Origin: Limnobacter sp. CACIAM 66H1 | Lineage (GTDB): Bacteria > Pseudomonadota > Gammaproteobacteria > Burkholderiales > Burkholderiaceae_B | Assembly: GCF_001601825.1 (NCBI RefSeq) | Contig: NZ_LUJK01000006.1 | Coordinates: 1 to 64,000 of the forward strand | Length of the DNA stretch: 64,000 bases | Direction of reading: 5' to 3' | Part shown: one piece after another, positions 35,859 to 44,721 of the stretch | How positions within the stretch are numbered: position 1 is the first letter of the stretch | How the letters are laid out: every line of letters starts with the position of its first letter | Translations under genes and position numbers: made by a program | Notes under the pieces: model-generated | Told to the model about the DNA's origin: nothing | The model's database searches: none | What the model saw: the letters and a program-made list of their open reading frames with translations, nothing else

Positions 35859-35988
35859 GCAAGGGGAAAAATACTCTTGAATTGATTTTTTGAGCTTGTC
35901 TCCTCTCCCCCTCCGTCGGTCAATCTATCCACCCCTCCTGGGGTGGGAGACTGCCAAGATTGCCGACAAATTCAGTTCAACCAGCGGA

Positions 35989-37305
35989 TCAGTGGAACTG
36001 TTCTTCTTCTGTAGAACCTGTCAAGGCTGTTACTGAAGAAGCGCCACCCTGGATCACAGTAGTTACATCGTCGAAGTAACCTGCGCCCACTTCCTGCTGG
36101 TGAGATACAAAAGTATAACCTTTTTCACGTGCTGCGAACTCAGGTTCTTGAACCATGTTCACATAGTGCTTCATGCCTTCGCCACGAGCGTATGCGTGGG
36201 CAAACTGGAATGTGTTGTACCAGTTGACGTGGATACCAGCCAAAGTGATGAACTGGTACTTGTAGCCCAGTGCGCTCAGTTCTTCCTGGAAGGAAGCGAT
36301 CTGGCTGTCGTTCAGGTTTTTCTTCCAGTTGAAAGAGGGTGAGCAGTTGTAGCTCAACAGCTTGCCTGGATTCTTTTCCAGAACGGCCTGCGCGAATTCA
36401 CGGGCAAAACCGATGTCAGGTGTACCTGTTTCACACCATACCAGGTCAGCATAAGGCGCGTAGGCGATACCGCGGGAAATGGCTTGTTCCAGACCGTTCT
36501 TCACACGGTAGAAACCTTCGGCAGTGCGCTCACCAGTCAGGAATGGCTTGTCGTTCTCATCGAAATCAGAAGTCAGCAGGTTGGCGGCTTCAGCGTCGGT
36601 ACGGGCCAGAACGATGGATGGAACACCCATTACGTCGGCAGCCAAACGTGCAGCGATCAACTTTTGAATGGCTTCAGCGGTTGGAACCAGCACCTTGCCA
36701 CCCATGTGACCACACTTCTTTACAGCAGCCAATTGGTCTTCGAAGTGAACACCGGCGGCGCCAGAGGCGATCATGTTCTTCATCAGTTCATAGGCGTTCA
36801 AAACACCACCGAAACCAGCTTCACCGTCGGCAACGATTGGCAGGAAGTAATCGATTGCGTCTTCGGCCTTCATCTTGCCGTCGCAAATGTTCTTCCACTG
36901 AATTTCGTCAGCGCGCTGGAATGTGTTGTTGATACGACGAACCATTTTTGGCACTGAGTCATAGGCGTACAGTGACTGGTCGGGGTACATTGTTTCGGAG
37001 CTGTTGCCGTCGGCAGCAACTTGCCAGCCTGACAGGTAAACAGCTTCCAAACCAGCTTTGGCTTGCTGCATGGCCTGACCAGCAGTGATTGCGCCGAAAG
37101 CGTTTACGTAGCCCTTCTTGGCGCCACCGTTCACTTTTTCCCACAGCTTTTCAGCGCCGCGCTTGGCCAGTGTGTACTCTGGCTGAACTGAACCACGCAG
37201 ACGTACCACGTCTTCGGCCTTGTAGCCGCGCTTTACCAGCTTCCAGCGTGGGTTGGTTTCCCAGTCTTTGTTGAGTTCTTGAACCTGTTGGTCAAAAGAT
37301 TTCAT
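35989..37305 (-). CDS. aceA: Isocitrate lyase
   Basis: This 438-aa first enzyme of the glyoxylate shunt splits isocitrate into glyoxylate and succinate, allowing growth on acetate or fatty acids. The active-site signature [14 protein letters not shown] is present (about residue 195), with SPSFNWKK and the C-terminal [14 protein letters not shown] chose ATG 37305 because TGAGGA stands 8 bases before it; the longer frame to 37326 lacks a site. Malate synthase is not adjacent. A near-palindrome about 165 bp upstream may be its operator. Confidence 0.96.
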   Translation of the reverse strand: MKSFDQQVQELNKDWETNPRWKLVKRGYKAEDVVRLRGSVQPEYTLAKRGAEKLWEKVNGGAKKGYVNAFGAITAGQAMQQAKAGLEAVYLSGWQVAADGNSSETMYPDQSLYAYDSVPKMVRRINNTFQRADEIQWKNICDGKMKAEDAIDYFLPIVADGEAGFGGVLNAYELMKNMIASGAAGVHFEDQLAAVKKCGHMGGKVLVPTAEAIQKLIAARLAADVMGVPSIVLARTDAEAANLLTSDFDENDKPFLTGERTAEGFYRVKNGLEQAISRGIAYAPYADLVWCETGTPDIGFAREFAQAVLEKNPGKLLSYNCSPSFNWKKNLNDSQIASFQEELSALGYKYQFITLAGIHVNWYNTFQFAHAYARGEGMKHYVNMVQEPEFAAREKGYTFVSHQQEVGAGYFDDVTTVIQGGASSVTALTGSTEEEQFH

Positions 37306-37470
37306 AGTGATGTCCTCAGAAGGCAATAGAGAAAAAAGAAAACGGTTCGCTTGATGGCCTACTTGCGGTGCCCTGCGGGTGCAGCTACGCGGGTATCACT
37401 TGGGCAAGTGGTGTCGATCAGGTGATGAGCCGTATCTTACAGATCATTTCGCAGAGCAACAAGAGTTATA

Positions 37471-37482
37471 TCTTATACAAGA
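37471..37482. promoter_or_regulatory. Candidate operator in the aceA upstream region
   Basis: TCTTATACAAGA is a near-palindrome (10 of 12 positions symmetric) in an AT-rich patch, in the 258-bp gap between aceA and the divergent small gene. Short AT-rich palindromes of the TCTTATATAAGA type are, as far as I recall, found near central carbon genes of betaproteobacteria. The regulator is unknown. Confidence 0.3.
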
Positions 37483-37563
37483 CTTTTTTTCGTATCGTTT
37501 AAAATCAAATACTTATCTGAAATTAATCACGATATGAAATACTTTTTCTCTAAATGAAAAAGA

Positions 37564-38004
37564 GTGAACACTCTAAATCATGCGGCGCAACCTTCTAAAA
37601 ATGGTTCGTGTGAACATTTTGATCTTGCCGGACCACTCAACAAAAAATATCCAACAGACATTCACATGACTCGCTTGCTAGCCACCCACATGATTGGTCA
37701 AAACCAATATGGTTTACTTTCCCCGGCTTCGAACCAAAGCGATTCCACTCGGATTGGCACGACAGGGTGCGCGCTTTGCGTGGGCCTGGCTTTGTGGCGC
37801 GAGTCCGATGGCAAGGCCTTGGTGGCTCACATACAACCGGATCAATTGCACAAGATTAAAGAATCAGTTGATCGAATTTATCAATTGATTCCGAATCCTG
37901 GTAAATTTTTGTGCGTGACGGCTGGCGCGGACAAAAGCACCAATGAAATTGTCGACTCGCTGGTAAAAACTTATGGCAGGCTGCCCATCGTGAAACAAGG
38001 GTAA
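37564..38004 (+). CDS. Small protein with CheD-like deamidase signature
   Basis: This is a 146-aa protein with a GTG start; an ATG at 37666 is an alternative. I do not recognise a named family. Residues 62-90 (TRIGTTGCALCVGLALW ... ALVAHI) mirror the CheD active-site stretch. C72 and H89 are 17 residues apart, exactly as in the CheD encoded at 60007-60609 (GSC to NHF), and Thr66/67 sit 5-6 residues before the Cys. A later FLCVTAGADKSTNEIVDSLVKTYG is where CheD has its second beta segment. A Cys-His-Thr glutamine deamidase fold is therefore plausible. It is divergent from aceA and stands alone. Confidence 0.5.
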   Translation: MNTLNHAAQPSKNGSCEHFDLAGPLNKKYPTDIHMTRLLATHMIGQNQYGLLSPASNQSDSTRIGTTGCALCVGLALWRESDGKALVAHIQPDQLHKIKESVDRIYQLIPNPGKFLCVTAGADKSTNEIVDSLVKTYGRLPIVKQG

Positions 38005-38120
38005 GATGAAATATCAATCGTTTCTGACACCGGCGCAATAAAGGTGAGTCGAACTTCGTTGATTCAAACCGATGAAACAAGGCCACCGAATTTTTTAACC
38101 GGCGACCTGTCCTGAAACAA

Positions 38121-38612
38121 TCAGATCAAGGCTGTTTCTGAAATCAAAACACCATCCTCGTCCGCATACACCCAATTGCCAGGGCGCACAGTGGTGAAAC
38201 TCAAGGCCACTTCGATGTTCTCGTGACCCGTGCCTCGCTTCTGGCTTTTCATGGGATGCGCGGCCAGTGCACGAATTCCCACATTGCATTCATCCAATTC
38301 GAGGGTGTCGCGCACGCAGCCGTACACCACAATACCTGCCCAGTTGTTTTTTTCAGCCAACATGCCAAGGTTGCCGCCCACCAAGGCGCAACGCATGCTG
38401 CCACCACCATCAACCACCAGCACCTTGCCTTGTCCGTCCTTTTCGAGGGCGCTGCGCACCAAGGAATTGTCTTCAAATACTTTCAATGTGTGGGCTTGCC
38501 CCATAAAACTGCTTTTCATGCCCCAACTTTGAAACATCGGCTCGACAACACGCAAAGTGCCCGCGCCAATTTTGTCTTCGTTGGCATCGCATAGGTCCGT
38601 GGTAGGGGTCAT
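38121..38612 (-). CDS. rraA: RraA family protein (RNase E regulator or HMG/CHA aldolase)
   Basis: This 163-aa protein matches the RraA fold: [12 protein letters not shown] at the start, [40 protein letters not shown] given by its ends VLVVDGGG and YGCVRDT (about 64-103), then [15 protein letters not shown]. Family members either inhibit RNase E or act as class II 4-hydroxy-4-methyl-2-oxoglutarate/4-carboxy-4-hydroxy-2-oxoadipate aldolases with oxaloacetate decarboxylase activity. The G-x20-R-D metal-binding pattern of the aldolases appears to be kept. It stands alone, with no catabolic genes nearby. Confidence 0.88.
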   Translation of the reverse strand: MTPTTDLCDANEDKIGAGTLRVVEPMFQSWGMKSSFMGQAHTLKVFEDNSLVRSALEKDGQGKVLVVDGGGSMRCALVGGNLGMLAEKNNWAGIVVYGCVRDTLELDECNVGIRALAAHPMKSQKRGTGHENIEVALSFTTVRPGNWVYADEDGVLISETALI

Positions 38613-38694
38613 AAAGCTCTCCGAAAATTTAATGAATCAATTCAAAGCCAAAATTTAAGCATGAAATTCAGGCATGGAACATGACCATCCGGTT

Positions 38695-39756
38695 TCACTG
38701 CTGATTTCTGAATTCCCGCGGAGAGACCCCCTGCCATTTCAAGAATGCACTGGTGAAGCTTCGACGATCGGAATAACCCAGATTCGCTGCAATCGTTTCA
38801 ATGTCGAGTACCGAGCCTTTCAGCATCTCGCAGGCCAGTTCGTGGCGAACAGCCCCCAGAATTTCAGCATACGACTTGCCCTCGCTTTTCAGCCTTCGCT
38901 GCAAGGTACGCGGGTGAATATGCAGCACATCGGCTATCACCTGTATTGGCTCACTCAACATACTCAAACGCGACCTCAACAAACGCTTGATTTGTTTTTC
39001 AAGGGTTTGCTCTTCAACATCCGGTAACAAGCGGTTCAAAATCACAGCCTGCGCCTTGTGATGTGCTGAAGGAATACCCCCAGGCAAGGGCAAATCCAGT
39101 GCAGACGAATCCACCACCAAGCGATTGTGGGCCTGCTTGAACAGCACCGTGGTCTTGAGCACCTCCAGATAGGCCGACTCCTGGGTCAATGGCGCATGGC
39201 GAAATTCGATGCGCTTGATCAGGTGTGAGCCAGGACTGAGAAGATGGATAAACTTCAAAACAGCAGACATGGCCGCCTCGACAAATCCTGGCAGGTCTTC
39301 GTTTACGCCTTCCGGATCGGGCACCCTGATCTCTAACGCCGCTTCGCTACCCAAATTGAGCGTTGTAAAATGCAAATTCGGATGAAGCAGCTTGGGGGAC
39401 CAGTCCAATACTCTCATGGCCTCTTGAGGAGTAGACGCACTGGTCACAAAAGTGGCCAACTCGGGCAAACCATCGAAGTTGAAAGAATCACCAAACACCA
39501 GCGGAAAGTGTTGGCTTGGTTTGCGTGCCTCAACTGCGGAGAACAAAGAACTAAAGCACGACAAAGACATGCGCCGACGAGGGTCCCCGGTCATGTCAAT
39601 TTCCAGTTTCAGCTCCTGCATCACACTGTTCAAATCAATGTCGCAGCGCCGTGCAGCATTGGCAAGGCTTGCAAGCATTTGAAAATTGATGGTTTCCACC
39701 AAACCTCCTGTGACGCGAACGATTAAACCTGTCGCGAATTCTTCCCTTTTTGTCAT
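38695..39756 (-). CDS. AraC-family transcriptional regulator
   Basis: This 353-aa regulator has an N-terminal sensor domain of the arabinose-binding-like type (DUF4 OruR/ArgR group) and a C-terminal double HTH (VIADVLHIHPRTLQRRLKSEG; IAANLGYSDRRSFTSAFLKWQG, about 280-350). This architecture resembles regulators of the OruR or MmsR kind. It is divergent from the metal-dependent hydrolase gene with about 70 bp between, so that gene is the likely target. Confidence 0.9.
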   Translation of the reverse strand: MTKREEFATGLIVRVTGGLVETINFQMLASLANAARRCDIDLNSVMQELKLEIDMTGDPRRRMSLSCFSSLFSAVEARKPSQHFPLVFGDSFNFDGLPELATFVTSASTPQEAMRVLDWSPKLLHPNLHFTTLNLGSEAALEIRVPDPEGVNEDLPGFVEAAMSAVLKFIHLLSPGSHLIKRIEFRHAPLTQESAYLEVLKTTVLFKQAHNRLVVDSSALDLPLPGGIPSAHHKAQAVILNRLLPDVEEQTLEKQIKRLLRSRLSMLSEPIQVIADVLHIHPRTLQRRLKSEGKSYAEILGAVRHELACEMLKGSVLDIETIAANLGYSDRRSFTSAFLKWQGVSPREFRNQQ

Positions 39757-39823
39757 TTCAAATCATATCGTGTGTTGTGGTGATTCGGTAATCTTTATTC
39801 ACACAATGCAGCAGGAGGCAGTC

Positions 39824-40702
39824 ATGACAACAACATCGTTCAAAGAAGACATCGTAGTCCGGAAAGATCTGGATTTTGGAATCACTGACAAGGACATCCC
39901 CCGCTATTGGATGGATGGAGACGCGTTCAAAACCCGCGTGATTGATGGTGTTCAAATGAGTTTTCCGGACGGCGAGCGTTATTTCATCTCGAGCGTTCGC
40001 AATTTCAAAGACAAAATCACCGATCCTGAGTTGTTGAAAGCAGTGAAAGACTTTTCCTTTCAGGAAGGTCAACATGGCAAGGTTCACACCGACTACAACA
40101 GGCGCCTGAAAGAGCAAGGTGTGCCAGTGGACAAAATGTTGCATGTGATTACGAAGATCATGAACCGCCGTTTGCAGGTTCTGTCACCAGAGTACAACCT
40201 GGCCATGACCGCAGCGCTGGAGCATTTCACAGCCATGATGGCCGAGATGTTTTTTGCCCGCAAGGAAGTGATGGCCGGCGCAGATCATCGGGTTCGTGCC
40301 ATGTTGGCGTGGCATGCCATTGAAGAAATGGAACACAAGGCTGTGGCATTTGATGTCATGCAGAAAGTGGCCAAAGTAGGTTATTTCAAGCGAAGCCTTG
40401 CCATGGCCCACGCCATGTTCAACTTCACCTTACACACGCTGGTATTCACCTGGATTATTCTGGGCACCGATGGTTTCAAGGGCTGGACACGGTTCAAAAT
40501 GTACTCGAAAGGCCTGGTCTGGCTGTTGGGTCCAAAAGGGCTATATAGCAGCCTGCTGCCCAAATTGTTGAACTACTTCAAACCTGGGTTTCACCCTTGG
40601 CAAGACCCCACAGTCCACAACTATGGTGTGTGGCTTGAGGTGTTCAACAAGACCGGTAACCCGGTCGAGGCTGGCGAGGCAATGTACGCTGCAGCGCATT
40701 GA
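39824..40702 (+). CDS. Metal-dependent hydrolase, PF10118 family (COG3687)
   Basis: This 292-aa protein has a ferritin-like arrangement of His and Glu in helices: FSFQEGQHGKVHTDYN (about 80-95), ALEHFTAMMAEMFF (about 128-141) and WHAIEEMEHKAVAFDV (about 164-179), which together suggest a di-metal site. One hydrophobic stretch (AMFNFTLHTLVFTWIILG) may touch the membrane. The substrate is unknown. ATG 39824 has a strong AGGAGG site five bases upstream. Probably controlled by the divergent AraC protein. Confidence 0.88.
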   Translation: MTTTSFKEDIVVRKDLDFGITDKDIPRYWMDGDAFKTRVIDGVQMSFPDGERYFISSVRNFKDKITDPELLKAVKDFSFQEGQHGKVHTDYNRRLKEQGVPVDKMLHVITKIMNRRLQVLSPEYNLAMTAALEHFTAMMAEMFFARKEVMAGADHRVRAMLAWHAIEEMEHKAVAFDVMQKVAKVGYFKRSLAMAHAMFNFTLHTLVFTWIILGTDGFKGWTRFKMYSKGLVWLLGPKGLYSSLLPKLLNYFKPGFHPWQDPTVHNYGVWLEVFNKTGNPVEAGEAMYAAAH

Positions 40703-40734
40703 TACGTGGGCATTGCGACGCTTGTGCATTGTTG

Positions 40735-40872
40735 CATCCCGCCTTGGCGGGCAAGGCGTTGGAACTCGTGTATTGTTTCCGGTGCAGGTCACGTCATCCC
40801 GCCTTGGCGGGCAAGGCGTTGGAACTCGTGTATTGTTTCCGGTGCAGGTCACGTCATCCCGCCTTGGCGGGC
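40735..40872. repeat. 60-bp tandem repeat, 2.3 copies
   Basis: Positions 40741-40800 and 40801-40860 are identical, and the match extends to 40735 and 40872. The unit includes the palindrome CCCGCCTTGGCGGG. The perfect identity implies a recent duplication or ongoing slippage. It opens a 765-bp gap (40703-41467) without a credible gene. Confidence 0.97.
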
Positions 40873-41042
40873 TTTAATCCCTTCTTGATTGCTTGCTTGG
40901 GGCATGCGAAACGCGAACGCGTCTTCGCATCGACTCCTTGCGGAGTCGCCCCTCGCCGTGCATCAAGCGGGAAGCCCACCTGAATCGGCAAGATGATCGC
41001 GACACTACACCGTGAATAAAGAACACCATCGCTCAGCGAAGC

Positions 41043-41095
41043 CCGCAAGTCCGCAAGTCCGCAAGTCCGCAAGTCCGCAAGTCCGCAAGTCCGCA
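41043..41095. repeat. 8-bp tandem repeat CCGCAAGT, six copies plus a partial
   Basis: Six perfect units of CCGCAAGT run from 41043 to 41090, followed by CCGCA. The number of units is likely to vary between strains. It lies in the same gene-free gap, between tandem and inverted repeats. Confidence 0.97.
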
Positions 41096-41142
41096 GCAGC
41101 GTCTCGAATTCACTGGTCAACGCAAGAACCAATATTCGCGCT

Positions 41143-41365
41143 GGAGAAGCCTTGCCCCAGTCACTTACTCGCGACGTTCAAGACCCGCCCGCCGTTCCCT
41201 GTTTGGAATGGATTAGACGCGAAGCGGCTCCGCAAGACGCGAAGCGGCTCCGCAAGACGCGTTAGCGTTTGCGGCATCCATTCCGAACGGGATCAGAACG
41301 GCCACCGCCGCAATATTCACGTTGGGCGGGGCTGTCGAGAGAAGTGACTGGGGCAAGGCTTCTCC
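41143..41365. repeat. Long inverted repeat with 24-bp perfect arms
   Basis: Positions 41143-41166 (GGAGAAGCCTTGCCCC plus AGTCACTT) are the exact reverse complement of 41342-41365. Inside them, weaker inverse matches continue (TTTGGAATGGAT near 41200 against ATCCATTCCGAA near 41276). The whole 223-bp block can fold into one long hairpin. The loop holds a 20-bp tandem repeat. It lies downstream of clpB and may act as a transcript end or a non-autonomous mobile element. Confidence 0.9.
41216..41261. repeat. 20-bp tandem repeat inside the hairpin loop
   Basis: GACGCGAAGCGGCTCCGCAA occurs twice in a row (41216-41235, 41236-41255) and GACGCG begins a third copy. It sits at the apex of the inverted repeat at 41143-41365. 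Confidence 0.95.
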
Positions 41366-41467
41366 GGCGCAGAGTTCAGCGGCTTCGAAGAACGAAGCTA
41401 CGCGGCTTCGAATAAAGAAGCCACGCGACTTCGATGAGCACAGCTATGCGATTTCAAATAGCTGCAC

Positions 41468-44056
41468 TCAGTGAACCACCCGTTCAAAGGTGAACGCCCC
41501 TTCCTTGAAATCAACCGGCACAACATCGTTCGGCCCAAACCGGCCTTCCAGAATCATTTTTGAAACCGGGTTCTCGATGATTTGCTGAATGGCGCGCTTC
41601 AAAGGCCTTGCACCATACAAAGGATCAAAACCTGCCTTGACCACTTCGGCCAATGCCGCATCACTCACTTCCAGGCGCATGTCGCGGCTGGCCAGGCGCT
41701 GCTGCAAACGCTGCAACTGAATGCGGGCGATGTTTGCAATGTGCGCATTGTCCAAAGCGTGGAACACCACCAGCTCATCCACCCGGTTGATGAATTCCGG
41801 ACGGAAGTGCTGCTTCACCTCTTCCATGACCGCGGCTTTAATCACCTCGCCATCCTGACCTGCCAAACGCTGAATTTCATGCGAACCCAGGTTGGATGTC
41901 ATCACAATGACTGTATTTTTAAAGTCTACAGTGCGGCCCTGCCCATCGGTCAAACGCCCATCATCCAGCACTTGCAACAGCACGTTGAACACGTCGGGGT
42001 GAGCCTTTTCCACCTCATCCAGCAAAATTACGCTGTAAGGTTTGCGGCGCACGGCTTCGGTCAGGTAACCGCCTTCGTCGTAGCCTACATACCCTGGAGG
42101 CGCACCCACCAGCCTGCTCACACTGTGCTTCTCCATGAACTCACTCATGTCGATGCGAATCAGATGGTCTTCCGAATCAAACAGGAAGCCAGCCAGTGCC
42201 TTGCACAGCTCTGTTTTACCCACACCGGTGGGGCCCAGAAACAGGAACGAACCCAAGGGCTTGTTGGGGTCAGAGAGACCGGCACGCGAACGGCGAATGG
42301 CGTCAGACACCAAAGTAACGGCTTCGTCCTGCCCGACGACACGCAGATGCAAGGCAGCTTCCATTTGCAACAACTTGTCGCGTTCACCTTGCAGCATTTT
42401 GCTCACTGGAATGCCGGTTGCGCGGCTAACCACCTCTGCAATTTCCTCGGTGCCAACCTGGGTGCGCAACAGCCTGTTCGGCTTCTTTTCTCCACCCTCG
42501 TTGTCTTTCACATCATTCAGTTTTTTCTCCAGATCGGGCAATTTGCCGTACTGAAGTTCAGACACTTTCTGCCAATCGCCCTTGCGTTTCAACTGCTCGA
42601 TTTCTGCGCGAATGTGATCAATTTCTTCCTTGATGGCCGCACTGCCCTGCACTGCGGCCTTTTCACTTTTCCAGATTTCGTCGAGGTCTGCGTACTCGCG
42701 CTCAAGTCGAACAATTTCTTCTTCGATCAAGGCCAGGCGCTTTTTAGAGGCTTCGTCTTGCTCACGCTTGACCGCTTCGCGTTCAATTTTCAGTTGAATG
42801 ATCCGGCGATCCAGCTTGTCCATTTCCTCAGGCTTGGAGTCAATTTCCATCTTGATTCGGGCTGCAGCCTCATCGATCAGATCAATGGCTTTGTCAGGCA
42901 GGAAGCGATCGGTGATGTAGCGGTGGCTGAGCTCCGCAGCCGCAACAATGGCGGGGTCGGTAATGTCGACCCCGTGGTGCAACTCATAGCGCTCCTGCAG
43001 GCCACGTAAAATGGCAATGGTGCTTTCTACACTGGGTTCACCGACCAGTACTTTCTGAAAACGACGCTCAAGTGCGGCATCTTTTTCGATGTATTTGCGG
43101 TATTCATCCAGGGTGGTGGCGCCAATGCAATGCAATTCACCGCGGGCCAATGCAGGTTTTAGCATGTTGCCTGCATCAATTGCACCCTCGGCTTTGCCAG
43201 CACCCACCATGGTGTGAATTTCATCAATGAACACAATGGTTTGACCTTCATCCGCTGCGATGTCTTTCAACACCGCTTTCAAGCGTTCTTCAAACTCGCC
43301 ACGGTATTTGGCACCAGCCAACAACAAAGCAATGTCCAGCACCAGCACACGCTTGTTTTTCAGGGTATCGGGTACCTCGCCATTGACGATGCGTTGGGCC
43401 AGACCTTCGACAATGGCTGTTTTTCCGACGCCTGGCTCGCCAATCAGCACAGGGTTGTTTTTGGTTCGGCGCTGCAGAATTTGAATGGCACGACGAATTT
43501 CGTCATCGCGACCGATGACGGGATCCAGCTTGCCCATCCGGGCGCGCTCGGTTAAATCAATCGTGTATTTTTTCAAAGCTTCGCGCTGGCTTTCACCCTC
43601 GGCGCTGTCGACAGCTGCGCCACCGCGCACCTGCTCAATTGCGGTGTTCAACGACTGGGCATTCAAGCCCGCCTCTTTCATGACCTTGGCCAACCCGGTG
43701 CTGTCTTGCAAACAAGCCAGCAAAAACAGTTCACTGGCAATAAACTGGTCGCCTCGCTTTTGCGCCTCTTTGTCAGTGAGGTTCAAGGCAGCTTGTAATT
43801 TGCTGCCAATCTGGATTTGACCGGCATTGTTGGCCACTTGAGGCAGGTTGTTCACCTCGGCCTCAACGCCTTTGACCAACACCTGCGGGTTACCGCCCGC
43901 CTTGCTGATGACGCCGCGAACAGACCCCTCGCCCTGCTTGAGCATGGCCAACAACACATGTGCAGGTTCAACTGTGGGGTTGTCTTTTCCCACAGCCAGG
44001 CTCTGGGCGTCGGCCAAAGCTTCCTGAAACTTGGTGGTGAGTCGATCTAAACGCAT
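41468..44056 (-). CDS. clpB: ATP-dependent disaggregase ClpB
   Basis: This 862-aa Hsp100 chaperone rescues aggregated proteins with DnaK. It has the N-terminal Clp repeats ([16 protein letters not shown]), NBD1 with Walker A GEPGVGKT (about 206), the middle coiled-coil (about 410-520), and NBD2 with [15 protein letters not shown] (about 608) and the arginine-finger region. The length is normal. A sigma-32-like promoter is present 50-77 bp upstream. It runs toward the repeat-rich gap. Confidence 0.97.
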   Translation of the reverse strand: MRLDRLTTKFQEALADAQSLAVGKDNPTVEPAHVLLAMLKQGEGSVRGVISKAGGNPQVLVKGVEAEVNNLPQVANNAGQIQIGSKLQAALNLTDKEAQKRGDQFIASELFLLACLQDSTGLAKVMKEAGLNAQSLNTAIEQVRGGAAVDSAEGESQREALKKYTIDLTERARMGKLDPVIGRDDEIRRAIQILQRRTKNNPVLIGEPGVGKTAIVEGLAQRIVNGEVPDTLKNKRVLVLDIALLLAGAKYRGEFEERLKAVLKDIAADEGQTIVFIDEIHTMVGAGKAEGAIDAGNMLKPALARGELHCIGATTLDEYRKYIEKDAALERRFQKVLVGEPSVESTIAILRGLQERYELHHGVDITDPAIVAAAELSHRYITDRFLPDKAIDLIDEAAARIKMEIDSKPEEMDKLDRRIIQLKIEREAVKREQDEASKKRLALIEEEIVRLEREYADLDEIWKSEKAAVQGSAAIKEEIDHIRAEIEQLKRKGDWQKVSELQYGKLPDLEKKLNDVKDNEGGEKKPNRLLRTQVGTEEIAEVVSRATGIPVSKMLQGERDKLLQMEAALHLRVVGQDEAVTLVSDAIRRSRAGLSDPNKPLGSFLFLGPTGVGKTELCKALAGFLFDSEDHLIRIDMSEFMEKHSVSRLVGAPPGYVGYDEGGYLTEAVRRKPYSVILLDEVEKAHPDVFNVLLQVLDDGRLTDGQGRTVDFKNTVIVMTSNLGSHEIQRLAGQDGEVIKAAVMEEVKQHFRPEFINRVDELVVFHALDNAHIANIARIQLQRLQQRLASRDMRLEVSDAALAEVVKAGFDPLYGARPLKRAIQQIIENPVSKMILEGRFGPNDVVPVDFKEGAFTFERVVH

Positions 44057-44106
44057 GTGTGCAAACCCTTCTTAACAATTTTGAGTCACAATACCCTTGA
44101 ACCGTA

Positions 44107-44133
44107 TGTGTGGGCGAGCGTGGTGATTTCAAG
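44107..44133 (-). promoter_or_regulatory. Sigma-32-like heat-shock promoter of clpB
   Basis: On the minus strand CTTGAAA (44133-44127) is followed after 12 bases by CCCACACA (44114-44107), close to the sigma-32 consensus CTTGAAA-N(11-16)-CCCCAT. It lies about 50 bp before the clpB ATG, and ClpB is a classic heat-shock regulon member. Confidence 0.65.
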
Positions 44134-44180
44134 ATAACGCCAACACAAATGACATGCACTATTTTTCCAAGTACGCCGCC

Positions 44181-44705
44181 ATGCAAATCAAACAACTCCA
44201 AGTTGCTTACGCGCCCGAGCATGATCGCATTCTGATGCGAATCAATTCGGCTGAAAATCAGGAGGTACGGGTATGGCTGACGCGCCGCATGGTGCGCATG
44301 TTGATACCCAGTCTGGATGAAATGATGCAGAAGCTTCTAGCCAGCGACAGACCGCTAAACGAGGCGGGCCGGAAGGCCTTGCTCGAAATGAGTCGGGAGG
44401 TATCCCTTTACTCTGCAGATTTCAAAAGCCCGTTTCAAGACAAAAACACCACCACGCCACTGGGTGCGGACCCACTGCTGATCACCCAGATTGAGCTGCG
44501 CCCCAGTGGAGAGGCGCACAACACCGATCTGGTGTTGAAATTGGTTGCAGGCAGTGGCAAAGGGTTCGAGATGCGAATGGCCGAACAGCTGCAACACGGC
44601 TTTGCTGACTTGTTGATCAAAACCTGTGGGCAGGCTGATTGGGGTTTGCATTTCAAGAGTGTACCCAGCATCATCGAACGGCCCGAAACGCGCCACTTGA
44701 ACTGA
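44181..44705 (+). CDS. Conserved hypothetical protein
   Basis: This 174-aa protein runs from ATG 44181 (MQIKQLQVAYAPEHDRILMRIN); an in-frame ATG at 44154 would overlap the divergent clpB promoter region. I do not recognise a characterised family. It is soluble, with a probable beta-rich start and the helix VRVWLTRRMVRMLIPSLDEMMQKLL (given by its parts VRVWLTRRMVR and MLIPSLDEMM). Similar short proteins beside clpB are, I believe, common in betaproteobacteria. It is convergent with hemW. Confidence 0.65.
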   Translation: MQIKQLQVAYAPEHDRILMRINSAENQEVRVWLTRRMVRMLIPSLDEMMQKLLASDRPLNEAGRKALLEMSREVSLYSADFKSPFQDKNTTTPLGADPLLITQIELRPSGEAHNTDLVLKLVAGSGKGFEMRMAEQLQHGFADLLIKTCGQADWGLHFKSVPSIIERPETRHLN

Positions 44706-44721
44706 ACCGGACTAAAGGCGC

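Noticed and set aside
41043-41095. Possible CRISPR array from the short regular repeats
   Set aside because: The units are 8 bp, directly adjacent and without spacers, so this is a simple tandem repeat. No cas genes are in the window.
40541-41347. Frames of 60-111 codons over the tandem repeats next to clpB
   Set aside because: They encode exact peptide repetitions forced by the DNA repeats (for example PQVRKSAS units) and have no other support.
41582-43009. A 475-codon frame opposite clpB
   Set aside because: It is antisense to a fully supported ClpB and is a by-product of codon bias.
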